Below are positions 43,923 through 56,816 of a stretch of DNA of 64,000 bases, piece after piece. Position 1 is the stretch's first letter, and the number at the start of each line of letters is the position of its first letter. The DNA is from Linanthus parryae (lineage: Eukaryota > Streptophyta > Magnoliopsida > Ericales > Polemoniaceae): positions 71,833,491 to 71,897,490 of the forward strand of contig JALGPY010000003.1 of assembly GCA_023055425.1 (NCBI GenBank). Reading direction: 5' to 3'. A program made the position numbers and the translations under genes. The notes below the pieces were generated by a model. It made no database searches. It was not told the DNA's origin and saw only the letters and a program-made list of their open reading frames with translations.

Positions 43923-44668
43923 TCAGCAGAAGACGAATGACAGAGGTCCAACACTGATCTTACCGTAGCAGTATTTCCAACACAACTGCAATTCGATACA
44001 GAAATCTTCATTAACATGGGGATAGTAAAATCGACCTTCAGAGCCTTGACCAAGTTGGTTACCAGTTCCCAGTAAGCTCTCTTTTTCAAAGTATTCCACC
44101 GGAATACATGTTAATCGGATCCACACCGGAGTAGATCTTGTCGTGTCCACAATAAGATCAAAGTGTGGAGACCAGATCTGAACAGTGAGGAGTTTCCTAG
44201 AACCTTCCAGGGGCCTTTAAACAACAAATGTTCATAATCCTCCTTTAGATAGAAACGAACATAATAATCAGAGCACGTCTCCAAGGTCGGTGCAATCTCA
44301 GGAGCGTAGGCCCTTCGATCTGGATTCAAACTAGACCGTCCGGTGAGACTTCCGACCGAATCCCCAAATCCACCAAGGATTCATCAAATCATCGCAATCA
44401 TCTTCCATTTATAGATCCCCACGGGAGGGTGGACCAGGGCTTCATGGAATCATCGATTTACGGAAATCGATTTATTGTCATCAGAAACATTTGAGCTAGC
44501 AACAAATTTTTGGTTATAATTTGTCAGGTTACGGTGAAGAAACCCGGTGGATCTCGCCTGAAGCATATGCGGAGAATGAGGAGGTGGTGGAGGTGGAGGC
44601 GGTTTGCAAATGAAATTTGGGAGAATTTCTTCTACTTCTATGATTTTTCTTGCGCATCCACTCAACAT
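43923..44668 (-). pseudogene. old LINE ORF1 remnant
   Basis: Frame 44111-44329 contains YYVRFYLKEDYEHLLFKGPWKVLGNSSL, the DUF4283-type signature of plant LINE ORF1. Frames on either side are shifted. A polyproline stretch in 44450-44668 comes from a GGTGGTGGAGGTGGAGG run and is not evidence of a separate gene. Confidence 0.7.
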
Positions 44669-46149
44669 TAAACGAATATTTACATATGTTAAACTTTTAA
44701 TTACGAAATAAATCTACCCCCGGAAACGGACAAGAAGAACGTTGAAACTTTTCATATGTTGTTCATGATGCATGAATACACGCCCCTGACAGGTGTCATA
44801 GTAATGAAGTGCTTTTCACAGGGTTTTTTTCGGTATGATGATACACAATAGTGTTTCAGAACTTAATGTTTTGAATGTGTAGAAACAATATGATACAAAG
44901 ATAATTGTATTTCCCTTCCAAATTTGATATTTTTTTATTGTCATTTGAGTATTTGAGTGTTGAAAGGGATATATCAATAACTTATTTCTCTAATTTGTCA
45001 ATATGAACAGAAAAGTATGGGATTTTGCCATGTTCACTTTCCCTTTATGGCCTAACACAATTAAAATTATATTGCACAAAATGGATATATCAACAGCACA
45101 TACTATTCATATACTAACATGTAGTTACAACTCCACATATCCCTGAGGTGAAAATCAAGAGAGCACTGGAATGCATGGGATCTTTGTAAATATAGTAACT
45201 GCATAAAACGCCACCTAGTGTCGTTAATAGCTTATTCCAATTTAGTAGAATCTTTTCGCTCAAAATTTACGTAACAAAAAGAGGTTTTCCTCTTTATTAT
45301 CTTCTAGCCTTCTCATGTTTTTCTCTAACATCAGGGTTGTTGTCTGGTCGCACGTTTCCATGGGAACTATTTCAGGGTTCTCCCAAATGATTAGATCTGT
45401 AACAAATTATTCAAAGTAAGAGAAAAGACATTAAAAACCATGAATTGTTCTCATTAATACACCTACATCAAAGAGAGGGAGTTAGAGAAAACTCTGAATA
45501 CGCTAATTTGCACAAAACTGACTTGGGACGAAACATAGATCACCTGTCTAGCAAAGTCTTCCAAAGGGAGAGCCTAACTGCAAGATCCTGGAAATCATCC
45601 TCGTAAGTCATTACTGAAAATAAACATAAAACATGAGTTAGTGACAAAGTGGACACAACAAAGCATAAAAACAGTATAACGTGGATCAGACGAATTGAAT
45701 ACAATGAGTTTGTTGCCAATTAGTACCTCAAAAGTTCTAACTTTCGACCAAACCAAATAATCTCGTATGCTCTTCTGTAGATGAGTAGAAACACCAAGTT
45801 TCCTGAAATAAAGGCCAATAGTTCTAAATTTTCAGAAATATTACTGGTGCAACGTCTAGATAATTTCTGATTGTGTCATTACGTATCCCATCTTTCCCAG
45901 TTATGCCATCCTTAACCCTAGCATTCTCATTAATGCTACACGCATTTTTTTATGCTATTTATTCGTAATCACCCAACAGTTTTATCCCACACATCAAACT
46001 TACCATTTTACTCAATTGGTCACACAACACTTAAGATGAGCTTCACTTCTTCCAATTTTGCCTTATCATTGGATATCATCCTGGCCTACATACCATTGCT
46101 ACAAAATATTGACCTCAAGATATGTAAATTTATCCTTGTTTGACACCTC
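44669..46149. other. unassigned intergenic or intronic sequence
   Basis: AT-rich; I see no convincing gene, domain or transposon ends. Short frames only. Confidence 0.4.
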
Positions 46150-46800
46150 TTATCCACCAATAATTGTTGTCTCTTATCTCTCTCTCATATAGGCGCTAAA
46201 GTTACCATTTATAAACCATTTCTTGGTCCGACTAATCTGAAACCCTATATCTTCTAAACCGAGCAGCCATAACTCTAACCTAGTGTTCTAGCCCACTCCT
46301 CGTTTCGTCAACTAAAACTAAATCGTCTCACCAAATAACCACGGGATCTCATATTCAATGCTCCAAGTAACCTAATCCATTACCAAAGTGAACATGTACG
46401 GATTGAAGGCGGATCCTTTGTTTGAATTATTTGTTTGGAGAATCCTCTCGCCTCTCTTTGATATCTCCTCGACTCATCACATTAGTATCCTCCTACATGT
46501 CCTTATCAATATAATAAAACATGTAACAATTTTTTCACCAATACTACTATCCATATTATACATTTCTATGTTAATCAACACTGAATGTAGGTCTTTCTTG
46601 TTTTCTCTATACTTGTCCATCAAGCGCCTTAGAAAGAATATGGCCTTCCAATTCTTTGTATTGTGACTGATAAGTTTGATGCTTTGGTAATCCACTCCTC
46701 CAGCATCTTCTTACACTTCAAAATGTTCTTAGATAAACAAGTGAACCATGCTACCCCGTCTCACCTAGTGACTTCCACAATCCAATAATAATACCCATTT
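46150..46800 (-). pseudogene. RTE-type LINE reverse transcriptase relic
   Basis: Minus-strand pieces match the order of plant RTE reverse transcriptase. From right to left: KCKKMLEEWI, then YQSIKLISHNTKNWKAIF (the equivalent of NYRGIKLMSHTMKLWE), then MDKYRENKKDL, and about 46200-46420 the VMD..TWSIEYEIPW segment that precedes the catalytic box. Stops and shifts are frequent. Flanks to about 45950 and 47030 may belong to the same element. Confidence 0.65.
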
Positions 46801-47102
46801 TTTCTTACAATTTTTCTCTTTTCGTTTTCTTCAGAGCAATTTTGACTTCAATTTCATATATCTTACCTGTGAATTTGTAGTTTGAGTACACAGTGGAGCC
46901 ACCCAAATCTTTGAGGCATAAGACATGAAGATGATTTTGTTAAAGAATTTCTCAAAGTAGCTTCTCCACCATTCCTTAATATCAATTTTCCTAAAGAATT
47001 CAATCATCAGCTTCCTAAGTATACTTCAAGTCCTTCCCTTTTCTCTCTCGACTTTTCACATTTTATAATATCTCTTTCCCCAACTGAAATTGAGTTTTTT
47101 TC

Positions 47103-47139
<37 letters not shown>

Positions 47140-50100
47140 ATAATATGCTCTCTCTTTAGCTTCTTTGACGACCAGAAAGATTCACACAAATATGGGGAGG
47201 GCTTCTCATTTCAAAGTAGGACAGATAATTAATGAGATTGGAATTTTCCGTAATTTATGAAGCAAATAGTAGTTAGCTTGTTACATTGCTCTTTTTTCAT
47301 TGTTCTACGTCGTTGCCAGATTTTTCTTTTGATCAATTATTATAACCTATGTTTGGTGATCAACCTATCACCTTATACAAATTTACAATTTGTATCGGTT
47401 GTCCTATGTTTGTCTTGCATCTGGTAAACTTATAATAAGTCTTCTACTACAAGATCATGTGCTAGAATGAAGTGTTGGGGGAGCTTTGTTTTAGCAACCC
47501 TGTTTATGAACCAACCTGTTTCATGTTTTGCCACGACCCGAAAAAGGACACTTGATTCATTTGGGCTAGGATCCGGTCCAGTTTAATGAGTTGTCTATCT
47601 AAAGAGCTATTCGGGTTCATAGCATTAATTCTCTTGTAATTCTCTCATAGAGGTTTTTGTCTATTTTAGTGAAGTCTCTGCAATTCTGCTGATGTAGGTT
47701 GTTCACGTAAAAATGTGTTCTGATTCTTTTTTTGTCTGCGTGTTTTTGTTTTTCATATCAACTCAATATCACTCTCCCAGTCGGTCTGCTCTTCTAAACT
47801 AAACCTCCATAGTTTCTTACATAATTATTATGCCTCCCAACATGGACATTGAGATTCCCACTTATAACTATTCTCCTTGTTTCTGCTTGGTAACCCCTGT
47901 CCTAGGTCATCGAAATGCTCCTCATATTATCTCTGAATGGCATCTTCTATCCCTACTCTTGTTGCATAGACTTTGGAAACATTGCGTGTCACTTCCACAA
48001 AAACTAACTTTGAAATAATTAACTTATGACTTAACATCCATTTCAGCATTGAGGTTTTCATCTACGAGGATGCCTACGGCTATGTTTACTACATACTAGA
48101 GCTTATTACCCAGTCTTCCTAGCTTGTTACCTTTCTCCCCTTCCTACTTAGTTTCCTGGAGAACAAAATTGAAATCCAGTATATGTGTGGCAACTATACC
48201 ATATCAGTTTGCTGTTTGGATGTAGATACACATGTTTCCAGTAAATCATCATTGCTGATTTAGCAATACTTCTCATCTTTGTGACCAAAATCCGCGTTCA
48301 GATCTTATAATCATACAACGATTAAGGTGGTCGCTGATCCTTAGCTATGTAAACTCTCAATCTAATAGGATTTCGGTTCTGTTCATGTAATCACAGAACT
48401 CATTGTACTTTTATGACTCCAGAGATTGATATTTTGCACATTTTTAGGGCACGGTCTGGACAAAAATCAATTGTTTGTTTACCTCTGTCGAATCTATTCA
48501 TAGATGCCATATTGAGTTTTCCAATATATTTTTCTTAGAGAGACGATGGAATAATTAGTTTTACAGTTTTACCAGAGTCACTCAGATTTCATATCACACC
48601 CTTCCTATCATTTTGCACATTCTTATTTAGAGACTTAAAAAGAAGAAAAACAACTAATAAGTATCGTGGCCTACTCCCTTGGCAATGAGGGGACTAGCCC
48701 AGGATACTTAATAGTTGTTTGTCTTATTTTTGAATGTCACTTCTGGGACTTCTCCACAACCTCTTCTGTGATTTTCAAGTTTGTGAAGAACTGATCTATT
48801 AATGTTCGTAAGTGCTTGGTAGCTATGCATTGTCAAAATTATACACATGTTCTTACATAGCCACTGCATAGTTATCTGAATCTTACGATTCGAATCGGTT
48901 CACCCTTGAAACAATGTAAATCCCAAATACCGAGACAGAATATTTCGATTCAGTTGCGATTCAGTCCGATTCATACAATTCAGCCATCGATACAGCTAAA
49001 GATCTAATTGAGTTAGAGCTCAAGTCGAGGAAATAATACCTCCAATATTTCTGCAAGTTTTGCAGCATATGTTAGTTTTAAAATTCCTAGTATGCTTTTC
49101 TTAAGTCCAAGGCTAATAACTTTCATACTTTTTTACATATGCCTGGTATCTTTTAGTTCCTGTCTCCCCGTGCTTTCCTATAGCTTCACTACATTTATAT
49201 TTCAGATGTGTGAAATCCTTAATCACTAGTTACGGTTGCGAGTTTCTGAAAATGTGAGCTTTATTTTTGTAAAATTTTGAATATATTGCGCACGCATGTT
49301 ATAATTTTATGAAATACGTTAATCTACCGACTTACAAAAGTGCAAGTGAATCAATACAATTCGTGATTTAATGTCGATTCACGATTCAGTGAAGGTTTCG
49401 ATTCAGTATCTAAATCTCGATTTCACAGCCATGGCAACTGGTACCCTTCCTCGAAAACTAGTAAAGTAATATCGATGGAAAAATTACAGAATCGAAATGA
49501 ATGATTCGGAAAAAGTTAGTAACTATCTAAAAAATAATATTGATTGAGACTTAGCTTTCTCTTATTTCTTGGATTGAGTTTACCCTCCTGATCATGTATG
49601 ACAGGCCGGCCATGATCCTACGCATAATCTAGACTTTAAAATCTTTTCTTCTCATTATTTCCTTGGCTTGATTTGTCTGCCGATTCTGTAATGTGCAGTT
49701 GTTATAACAGCTGATTCTTACTCTCTCCCATTAAATATTGTAAACCCCAGTTGTTGACTGATATGTTGGCGTGATTGGCAGCTGATGACTAGTGAATATG
49801 CTGTTCTCCAAGAGATGGAGGAATATGAAGGCCCATAAAAATGTCTATGTGTTGTTAGTTGCTTTTTCAGGAATTGCAACCTGTCAAGAGATGGAGGAAA
49901 TATGAAACCAAGGAGTCAAGGACCAGAGCATTTAAGGGTTATGGATTCCAATGACCAGTGTATGAAGCAATTTGCGACCCGTTTATAAACGAATAACCTT
50001 TTATTTCCTGAGAATGCGCAAGGGCAAAGCCATCAACTCACAACTGTACATGCTAATAAGTTTGATGATGCCGTTAATGTTGTTTTACCTTTTTTTGAAT

Positions 50101-50389
50101 GTTGTTCTACCTTTTAATTTTGTCATGGAGTCGAGTTGATTTGAGTCAGCTCGAGTTAGGATGTCGTAACAGTGTCTTATGTGATGATTGATCTCCCAGC
50201 TAAAGCTTAGCAAATAATCCAGTTCTTATGTTAGAAACAAGAGGTTGTAGAAAATGTGGTTGGTAAGAGTTTTATCCAGTAGGAAGATGTTTAAGCGGGT
50301 ACCTGTATTGTTATATTTTCTATTTGCATTACCTAGTTGAAGTTCTTCTAAATTCTTTTCAATCAAATACCAAAAACCTTTACTCCACT
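46801..50389. other. unassigned, mostly non-coding sequence
   Basis: No confirmed gene. Notable items are an A run at 47104-47138, a GATTC/GAATC-rich segment at 48880-49440, and possible exon-like pieces near 49790-49846 and 49876-49960 that share AGAGATGGAGGAA(A)TATGAA. Base composition and splice-like sequences would fit introns of an unrecognised host gene. Confidence 0.4.
47075..47138 (+). mobile_element. probable short LINE-tail insertion
   Basis: CCCCAACTGAAATTGAGTTTTTTTCC is followed by 35 A. The last part resembles the LINE 3' end at 13331-13343 (GGTTTTTTTCCTC then A). Flanks are related but not identical: ATAATATCTCTTT on the left and ATAATATGCTCTCTCTTT on the right, so the target duplication is imperfect. 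Confidence 0.45.
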
Positions 50390-50732
50390 AGGAAGATGGA
50401 TGGATTGTTTTTCATGGAGATAAGTGTGAGATCACCCAGCTAGAGTTTGTGTGAGGAGGCCGTTGAAGGTAGAGAAGGCATAGAGTGAGAAGACCAAAAA
50501 GATGAAAATGAAGAGCCTCTGTATGTTGCTAGAGTCAGTTGAGATACAATATTAAATACAGAAAGTGCTTGCTTTACAGTCGTCCGATCCGACAGTTACA
50601 ACAATATTTACTGAATGGTGCCTGAAGTGTGCAAGACTTTGCTCCTTGATCCGGCAAATTGTTTGGGCCGGTTCTCTTATGGGCTTGTTTTGGGCTTGGC
50701 AGGTATTTCTTCTTTGGCCTTCACTCTAATAC
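50390..50732 (-). repeat. Copia Ale-like 3' LTR
   Basis: Minus-strand sequence after the purine tract GAGGGGGAGT (50730-50740) begins TATTAGAGTGAAGG and continues with an LTR-like leader. The left end is estimated from loss of LTR-like character. No partner LTR is present. Confidence 0.5.
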
Positions 50733-51300
50733 TCCCCCTCAAAGGAATGGTGCTGGAAGGACCATCAGTTTGTTGTTCAATTCGAGAAAGTGAGTTGTAG
50801 GCCCTTTGGTGAATATGTCTACTAATTGGTATGAATTGATTACAAAATAAACACATAAGTCATGGATACATAACTTTTTCACATATAATGATAGTCAATT
50901 TCGACGTGCTTAGTGCGAGCATGCATAATGGGGTTGGCCGTCATTGCGATGGTGGACAAGTTGTAGCACCAAATGATGGGTCTGTCGGCTATGAAAAGGT
51001 TAAGGTCATGGAAAAAGATTTTACGCCATGCTAACTCGGCAGCGGTGGAGGCCAAGGCTCGATATTCGGCCGCCATGGAGGACCTAGAAATTGTGGGTTG
51101 CTTTTTGGCACCCCAGTGAATAGGGTTTGGGCCGAGATAGACAATGAAGCTCCTGCGACGGTCGATTGGGTTTCTTGACCAATCGGCGTCGGAGTATGCA
51201 TTTATTGACATGTAGCCTTTTTGATATAGAAGGTTGTGGGTTTTGGTACCTTTTAAAAAATGCAAGATGTGTTAAGCTCCAACTAGGTCTCTTTCAGTGG
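50733..51300 (-). pseudogene. Copia RNase H fragment (Ale-like)
   Basis: Frame 50879-51265 holds the C-terminal Copia RNase H: AYSDADWSRNPIDRRRSFIVYLG, IHWGAKKQPTISRSSMAAEYRALA, WCYNLSTIAMTANPIMHARTKHVEIDYH. The frame just upstream is shifted (MQTPTE equivalent). It is a different Copia lineage from A and B. Truncated on the right near 51300. Inactive without the rest of pol. Confidence 0.85.
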
Positions 51301-51427
51301 GTGTCTGCATGAGTTGACACAAATATTTGACAACAAATTGCTGAGAAGTCCAACATCGGACATTCTTTTTGTTTTTATGATTCGGAAAATAAAACATGAA
51401 AGTCCAACAAACAAACACAAAACCAAA

Positions 51428-52260
51428 CTACATAAAACACCCAATTCCCATGCTCTCATTCCTCAACAGTCCCTTCACAGCATCAGGAATAGCAACCTGG
51501 AACTTCAAAACCTCTTCAACTTGAATCCCCAGATTAGCCAGAGCATTTGCAACCTCATTGCTCTCTATGGGAGTTGCTCTCATCATTCCTTGAAGTCTAG
51601 AAAGGAGATAGCAGCCATCTCTGATCTGGTCCTCCGTGCTTGTAGACCCATTGATCTCACCATTGAAAATCCTCACAGCATCCCAGCAATCACTTTCCAC
51701 CTCCAAGAGTTGCCAATTTCTGTGAAAAGCAATAGTAATGCCCCTATAAATGCTCCATATTTCAGCTTCAAAGCTTGAATTAGCTTTGATTTTTCCAGTG
51801 AAGCCAATAATCCAAGAGCCATCATTTCTTATGAAAACACATCCTATGTCAGCCATGTTACACCCAATTCTAAGGCATCCATCCACATTGAGCTTAACAT
51901 TATCTGCATCAGGAGGCAGCCATTTAGAATTATTAACCAAAAACAGGAAATCAGTTAAACTAAAAGTGTTAGAGAATTCTCCATGTGTGAAATTAGTATT
52001 TCTAATAATCTTCCCCACACACACTTTTGTCACCTCCATCACATTGTTGAAGATAAAATATTCCTTATGAGCCAAATGCCCCACAAAGCAGAAGCAAAAA
52101 GGATATCATGATTAACCCCATTGTGAATCTCTTTGTTCTTGAGATTAACATAAAGCCAGGAGTTAAAATCAACATTTTGAAACTTAAGCCGACCCCATCC
52201 TATGCCAGACTCTCCGAAGGTGTCCTTCTCTAAGCACGGATATGCCCAGCAAGGAGACCA
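51428..52260 (-). pseudogene. LINE zf-RVT and RNase H 3' fragment
   Basis: Frame 51428-52084 contains an RVT_3-type RNase H: KLNVDGCLRIGCNMADIGCVFIRNDGSW, FEAEIWSIYRGITIAF, LEVESDCWDAVRIFNG and NEVANALANLG. Upstream (52085-52260), a shifted frame continues the zf-RVT to RNase H linker (LFASALWGIWLIRNI). The RNase H frame itself is intact for 218 codons. It is a 5'-truncated LINE remnant rather than a host gene, judged by that linker. Confidence 0.75.
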
Positions 52261-53287
52261 ACCCTAACGGTTCTGTTACAAGATGGAATTAAAGAATGTG
52301 AAATTTAGTTAAAACTTACTATAACCATTAGCATACTCTGGCGTATAATCTTCTAAGTGTTTGTCTTTTCCCCAGCTACCCGCAAACTCACCTGCCAAGA
52401 ATAAAAGGCATTGACGTTACGACGTCAGATTGCCTTAAAATATAATTTATAATAGAGAAGATATAAACAATTTTGAAAACGTATAACTCGTGCTTGTAAA
52501 GAATACATATCAGTAATCGAACCCACATCAGATAGTAAATATATTTCTATTCCAGTGATTAACACAATTACAAAAAATCCATATTCGCTTACCCATTCCT
52601 ATACCACCCATTTATCCTCCAAGACAAACTAGACCTTAACTGTGCACACCCCCTACTGGATCGTCGGTCCAGAGGGTAGTACTAGTTGCCTACCAGTCGG
52701 GAGCTAGCAATGTCCGACTGAGCCTGTAGGCCATGAATGTAAAGCCCGAATAACGGGTCCCATATTTGTGTCAAGCCCGTAGAACGGGTTCCATAAATGT
52801 ATCGAGCCCGTAGTTAAGGACCCATATGTCTGATACCGCAGCAGAGCAGACGGCCGGAGCGTATAATGACCACACAGAGGTCTTGGGTACAGGAATCGGT
52901 TCTTAAGCAAGTATTTCAAACCATCATGTACAATACTGATAATTAGCTTATTCGTGTGCATATAGATGTCCAAGATCAGTCTTTCCGTAATACATGTTTG
53001 CTGTATCTCTCTCTCATAGAGGCATGCAAAAATCCAATCTAGCATTCTTTAATAGTAAATAAGCATTCATATACCTAGTAGCCTGCCTTAAGACGCACCG
53101 GAACCCAGGGGTCAATTTAGGATAAAATAGTGACAATTAAAATACGCACGACGATCTAACGCTACCACCTGCGGATCACCACCGCTGGTACCGAAACAAA
53201 GACTCGTCTGCCTAACAGGTACCTTCTGAGCAACCAGCTGAGGTACCAAACATCGTATTTAAATAACCATGTATTCATTTACTTCAT
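52261..53287. other. unassigned spacer with a short minisatellite
   Basis: No gene seen. Holds the 31-bp repeat described separately and GGTACC-rich sequence near 53215-53255. Confidence 0.4.
52739..52831. repeat. 31-bp minisatellite, three copies
   Basis: Units starting near 52739, 52770 and 52801 share AGCCCG...ACGGGTNCCATA.. and differ at several positions. Each unit contains the inverted pair CCCG/CGGG. Confidence 0.75.
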
Positions 53288-53589
53288 AAAATTTTAAATT
53301 TGAGATAATCTACTGTAGCCTTTTCGTTGTGGGTCAATCCAGTATGCCAATTACTGCTAATGCACACCCATGTGTTGGACTTGATATCTTAATATCAATG
53401 TACCCACATACTAGTCTATAGTGATTTTCCCGTTAATCAATGTAATGGACTAGGGATATTTAAGATAAACAACACATTGTAATTTAAGGAATTCATTATA
53501 TTATCTATCGCCATAAATAATAAATGAATGTTCTTTCCAAACAATGTTCATACTAAATTTAGATTGCCACTAGGGAACCTAATCCAACA
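53288..53589 (-). repeat. solo LTR C fragment (copy 2)
   Basis: The last 300 bp of an LTR ending AATCCAACA, followed by ATCGC at 53590-53594 in the same integrase position as solo LTR C of copy 1. The left part is cut off at the duplication edge. Confidence 0.85.
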
Positions 53590-54710
53590 ATCGCAACCCC
53601 AAATCTTCCTGAAAGACACTATGGGACGCCTCCCAGTCCATATCTCATACGGCATCTTCATGACTGATTTGGATGGAACACGGGTAAGGGTAAACGTTGC
53701 AGTTAATAGAGCATGTCCCTAAAACGATATAGGAAGATCAGTCTGACACATCATAGATCGAACCATGTCCAACAAGGTGCGATTCCTCCTCTAGGACACG
53801 CCATTCCACTGTGGCGTACCCAGTGGAGTGGAGTTGTGACAAGATCCCACACTCTCTAAGATAGTCGTCAAACTCTTGCCTTTAAGTATTCTCCTCCACG
53901 ATCCGATCGTAGATCCTTGATACTTTTGCCAAGTTTCTTCTCTACTTCATTCTTGAATTCTTTAAACTTTTCAAAGGATTCAGACTTGGCCTTCACAAGG
54001 TACACAAATCTGTATCTACTGAAGTCATCAGTAAATGTAATGAAATAAAGATAACCACCTCTGGCAGGCGTGTCACGTGGCCCACACCCACCAGTATGTA
54101 TAAGTGCACTAGTCCTCTCACCTTTCTTCTTGAAAGGAGACTTAGTCATTTTCCCCAATAAACAAGCCTCACATATTTCATATGATTCATAATCAAATGA
54201 GTCTAGGAATCCATCCTTATGGAGACTAGAGAGGCAATTTTTGTTTATGTGGCCTAAACGACAATGCCATAAATAAGTAGGATTTAAATTATTATTTTTA
54301 ATCCTCTTGGTATTTACGTTATAGAAGAAATTATCTATATCAATGATAGAGAATCCATTAGACAATAAATCATTACAATAATGCAAACCATCAAAATAAA
54401 TAGAGCAACACTTGTACTTTACTGTGACATAAAAATCTTTCTTGTCCAAACAAGAAATATAAATAATGTTTCTCCTCATAGAAGGCACATAATAACAATT
54501 GTCTAATTCTAGAAAAAGTCCTAAAGGTAAAGATAACTCAAAAAGGCCTACGGCTAATGCAGCAACTCTTGCTCCATTCCCTACGCGCAAGTCTATCTCC
54601 CCTTTAGCGAGTCGTCTGCTTCTCTTTAGATCATGCACATTTCAAAAAATGTGAGATCCACATCCAGTATCCAACCCAAGATGAAGAGATTAACATATTG
54701 ACATCTATAT
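53590..54710 (-). pseudogene. Copia B integrase, GAG_pre-integrase and protease edge (copy 2)
   Basis: Frame 53868-54638 is open for 256 codons: RLAKGEIDLRVGNGARVAALAVG, LWHCRLGHINKN, EICEACLLGKMTKSPF, then integrase core YLYFITFTDDFSRYRFVYLV and KDLRSDRGGEYL, with two catalytic aspartates. The catalytic glutamate region downstream (about 53740-53830) is shifted. Longer than the copy 1 equivalent. Confidence 0.88.
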
Positions 54711-55230
54711 CAAAAATACCTGGTGGTGGTGGGAAGCCTAATCTCTTGGCTGAATGGGAAGCCTAATCTCTCGAGATGAGAGATGAGATTAGTAGCCAAC
54801 TCTTGGCTAAATGGGAAGCCTAATCTCTCGAGACTCTCTATGTACCAGATCATGCGGAGTACATGAGGCCAGAATGGGTTCCCCTCTGGCAGATGATACT
54901 TCATACCGCTCATGCCTTAATTTCTCTTCGAAGAGTTGTCTCAAATGTATAATAACATCATACGCCTCCATGTTCTCATGTTGCTTATGAAGCTCACAGT
55001 TCATGGTTCAAAGGATAAGGCAAGTCACATCAGTAGAATCATCAACGATCTTATTATGTGCCTTTATCTCGATAGAAATAGCATTAGCAGGTGGTGCCTC
55101 TAGAATAGGCTGCTCTAGAGTGTACAACTTCTTTTCTTTCTTGAGAAAAATTCTCAAGTTTCTGTACCAGTCCAGAAAATTGATTCCAAGAAGTTTTTCC
55201 TTCTCAAGTTTGTTGTTGATTGTCTGCCAT
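54711..55230 (-). pseudogene. Copia B gag (copy 2), deleted and locally duplicated
   Basis: Gag sequence of UBN2 type with shifts (NFLDWYRNLRIFLKKEKKLYTLEQ, HENMEAYDVIIHLRQLFEE). About 370 bp including the zinc knuckle are missing, and the join at 54725-54840 contains repeated copies of GGGAAGCCTAATCTCT. Confidence 0.82.
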
Positions 55231-55259
55231 TGGAATTCTCCAAAATGAGAAATACAAGT

Positions 55260-56815
55260 TTTAGTATTGGTTAACAATTAACTACATTTAACGAGTCTAG
55301 ATTATTAAATATAGCTCCCACTATATTTCTCAGATTAATAACCCTCGCCATTGATGCGGAAAATATCACATATTCTCTAGTGGGCCAAGATCTATATTTC
55401 ACTTCTTCTTGAGCTTGATTTGGCAAGTCACCCAAAACTTAGCTATTTAGGTAAGAACATCTTCCAATTGCATCCTATGCAACTCTTGGTTCAATTGGGC
55501 AAAAAACACCTTGTCTATCTATCCCATAGATAATCCCAATTGTCTTTCCTCTAAGCTTTCAATCCTATTGAAGTAGTGTAGTTGTGTTTACCCTCTTACT
55601 TCAACAATTGCACATTACTAGTTTGTGCCATCACGCCATCTCATGATGAATCAAATCACCTGGCTTTGGCAAGTCTGAATTCAATACATTATGTTTTTGG
55701 CGAGTGTTAAGTAAGAGAAGGTAAAACGCAATATTTACAGTTGAGGGATTTACTTGTCAATTTTATTTGTTTTGTTGATCCTAATCAACTGATCTACTTA
55801 TTTGGATTGGGCAATCCCATCTAAAAAATCAACAATTTAATTATTATCTTGTTATGTTTTGCATGCATCAACCATACATCAAAAATGAATAACAAGATAA
55901 CAAATAAATAAAACATGATGTGGATGTGGCCTCCTTAAACTAAGATATTCCCAAGCCAATGAGAATATCTATAAGCCCTAAAAACAGCAAGCTCATCTCA
56001 ATTTGCCTCCATCTTTAGTCCATGCGTCGTAGCTTGTGGAATAACGCCATCTTGCGATTTCTTCAATCTTTGATCTTCTTGTCCATGTCTTGACTAAATT
56101 ATATCTATCTAATACTAGCTAGCATCTATACTAAATAGAGAGACCTCACAAGCGAGGGAGAAGACGACACGCATGTCGTAAAAATTAATTAATTTTGTTA
56201 ATTACAATAAAACCAAACCACAAAAATAAACATTCACATCGTCCACATCTAAGGACACATTCAATCCCCATGAAATAAAGCACATAATACAGTTAAAATC
56301 AAATTTTAACGCGATTGGTCAATTTTAGTTGATTGTGGGATTTTCTAGGGTCAAAACGGTCAAGGGGCTCACCAATCACATTGGCCGAACCCCAATAGAC
56401 CGCCCAGGCCGTGCCACACCGGTCGGACCAGCACGCACTTTCAAACCGGCGGCTGGCCGAACCCTGGCAGTCCCATGGCCTCGCTCCGCGCGCCAGAAGG
56501 AGGGGGCGGTCAACCCTTGGCCGAACCCCTATGGGTTGTTTCCAAAAACTTCCTTCCTTGTTTCTTATTCCCAGTTGTGCATAAAAACCTTTTTCCCCAA
56601 TTGTGCCCAAAGCCAAGTTTTTAAAATCACCAAAAGGCACATCATATGTGAACGGAATTCACAAATTTCAGAACGATACATGAAATTAGCTTAGTTTCTT
56701 GTAAATCATATTCAGTTTGCATCATTATGTCAATATCATTTTTACGCGAAAAATAACAAACGGTGTAAAAACAGATAAAACTGTAACACATAAATCACGT
56801 TATGCACTACTACAT
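55260..56815 (-). other. Copia B 5' leader (copy 2)
   Basis: Non-coding leader matching 26022-27597. Confidence 0.75.
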
Positions 56816-56816
56816 G

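Larger units (their letters stand above)
40330..44668 (-). mobile_element. old L1-type LINE relic, minus strand
   Basis: Domains appear in LINE order from right to left: ORF1 DUF4283-like at 44111-44329, endonuclease at 43355-43900, reverse transcriptase at 42080-42890, zf-RVT at 40440-40620. All frames are broken, many by single-base losses. A hAT-like MITE (41041-41333) and a C run interrupt it. It differs in sequence from the LINE at 7701-13370 and is much older. No poly-A tail or target duplication was recognised. Confidence 0.82.

Noticed and set aside
44450..44668. Polyproline protein frame
   Set aside because: Composition of a GGTGGTGGAGG run within the old LINE ORF1 remnant.
51314..52070. 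Plus-strand frames of 154 and 106 codons
   Set aside because: They oppose the clear RNase H frame on the minus strand.
52704..53045. 113-codon minus-strand ORF
   Set aside because: It runs through the 31-bp minisatellite and has no recognised motif.
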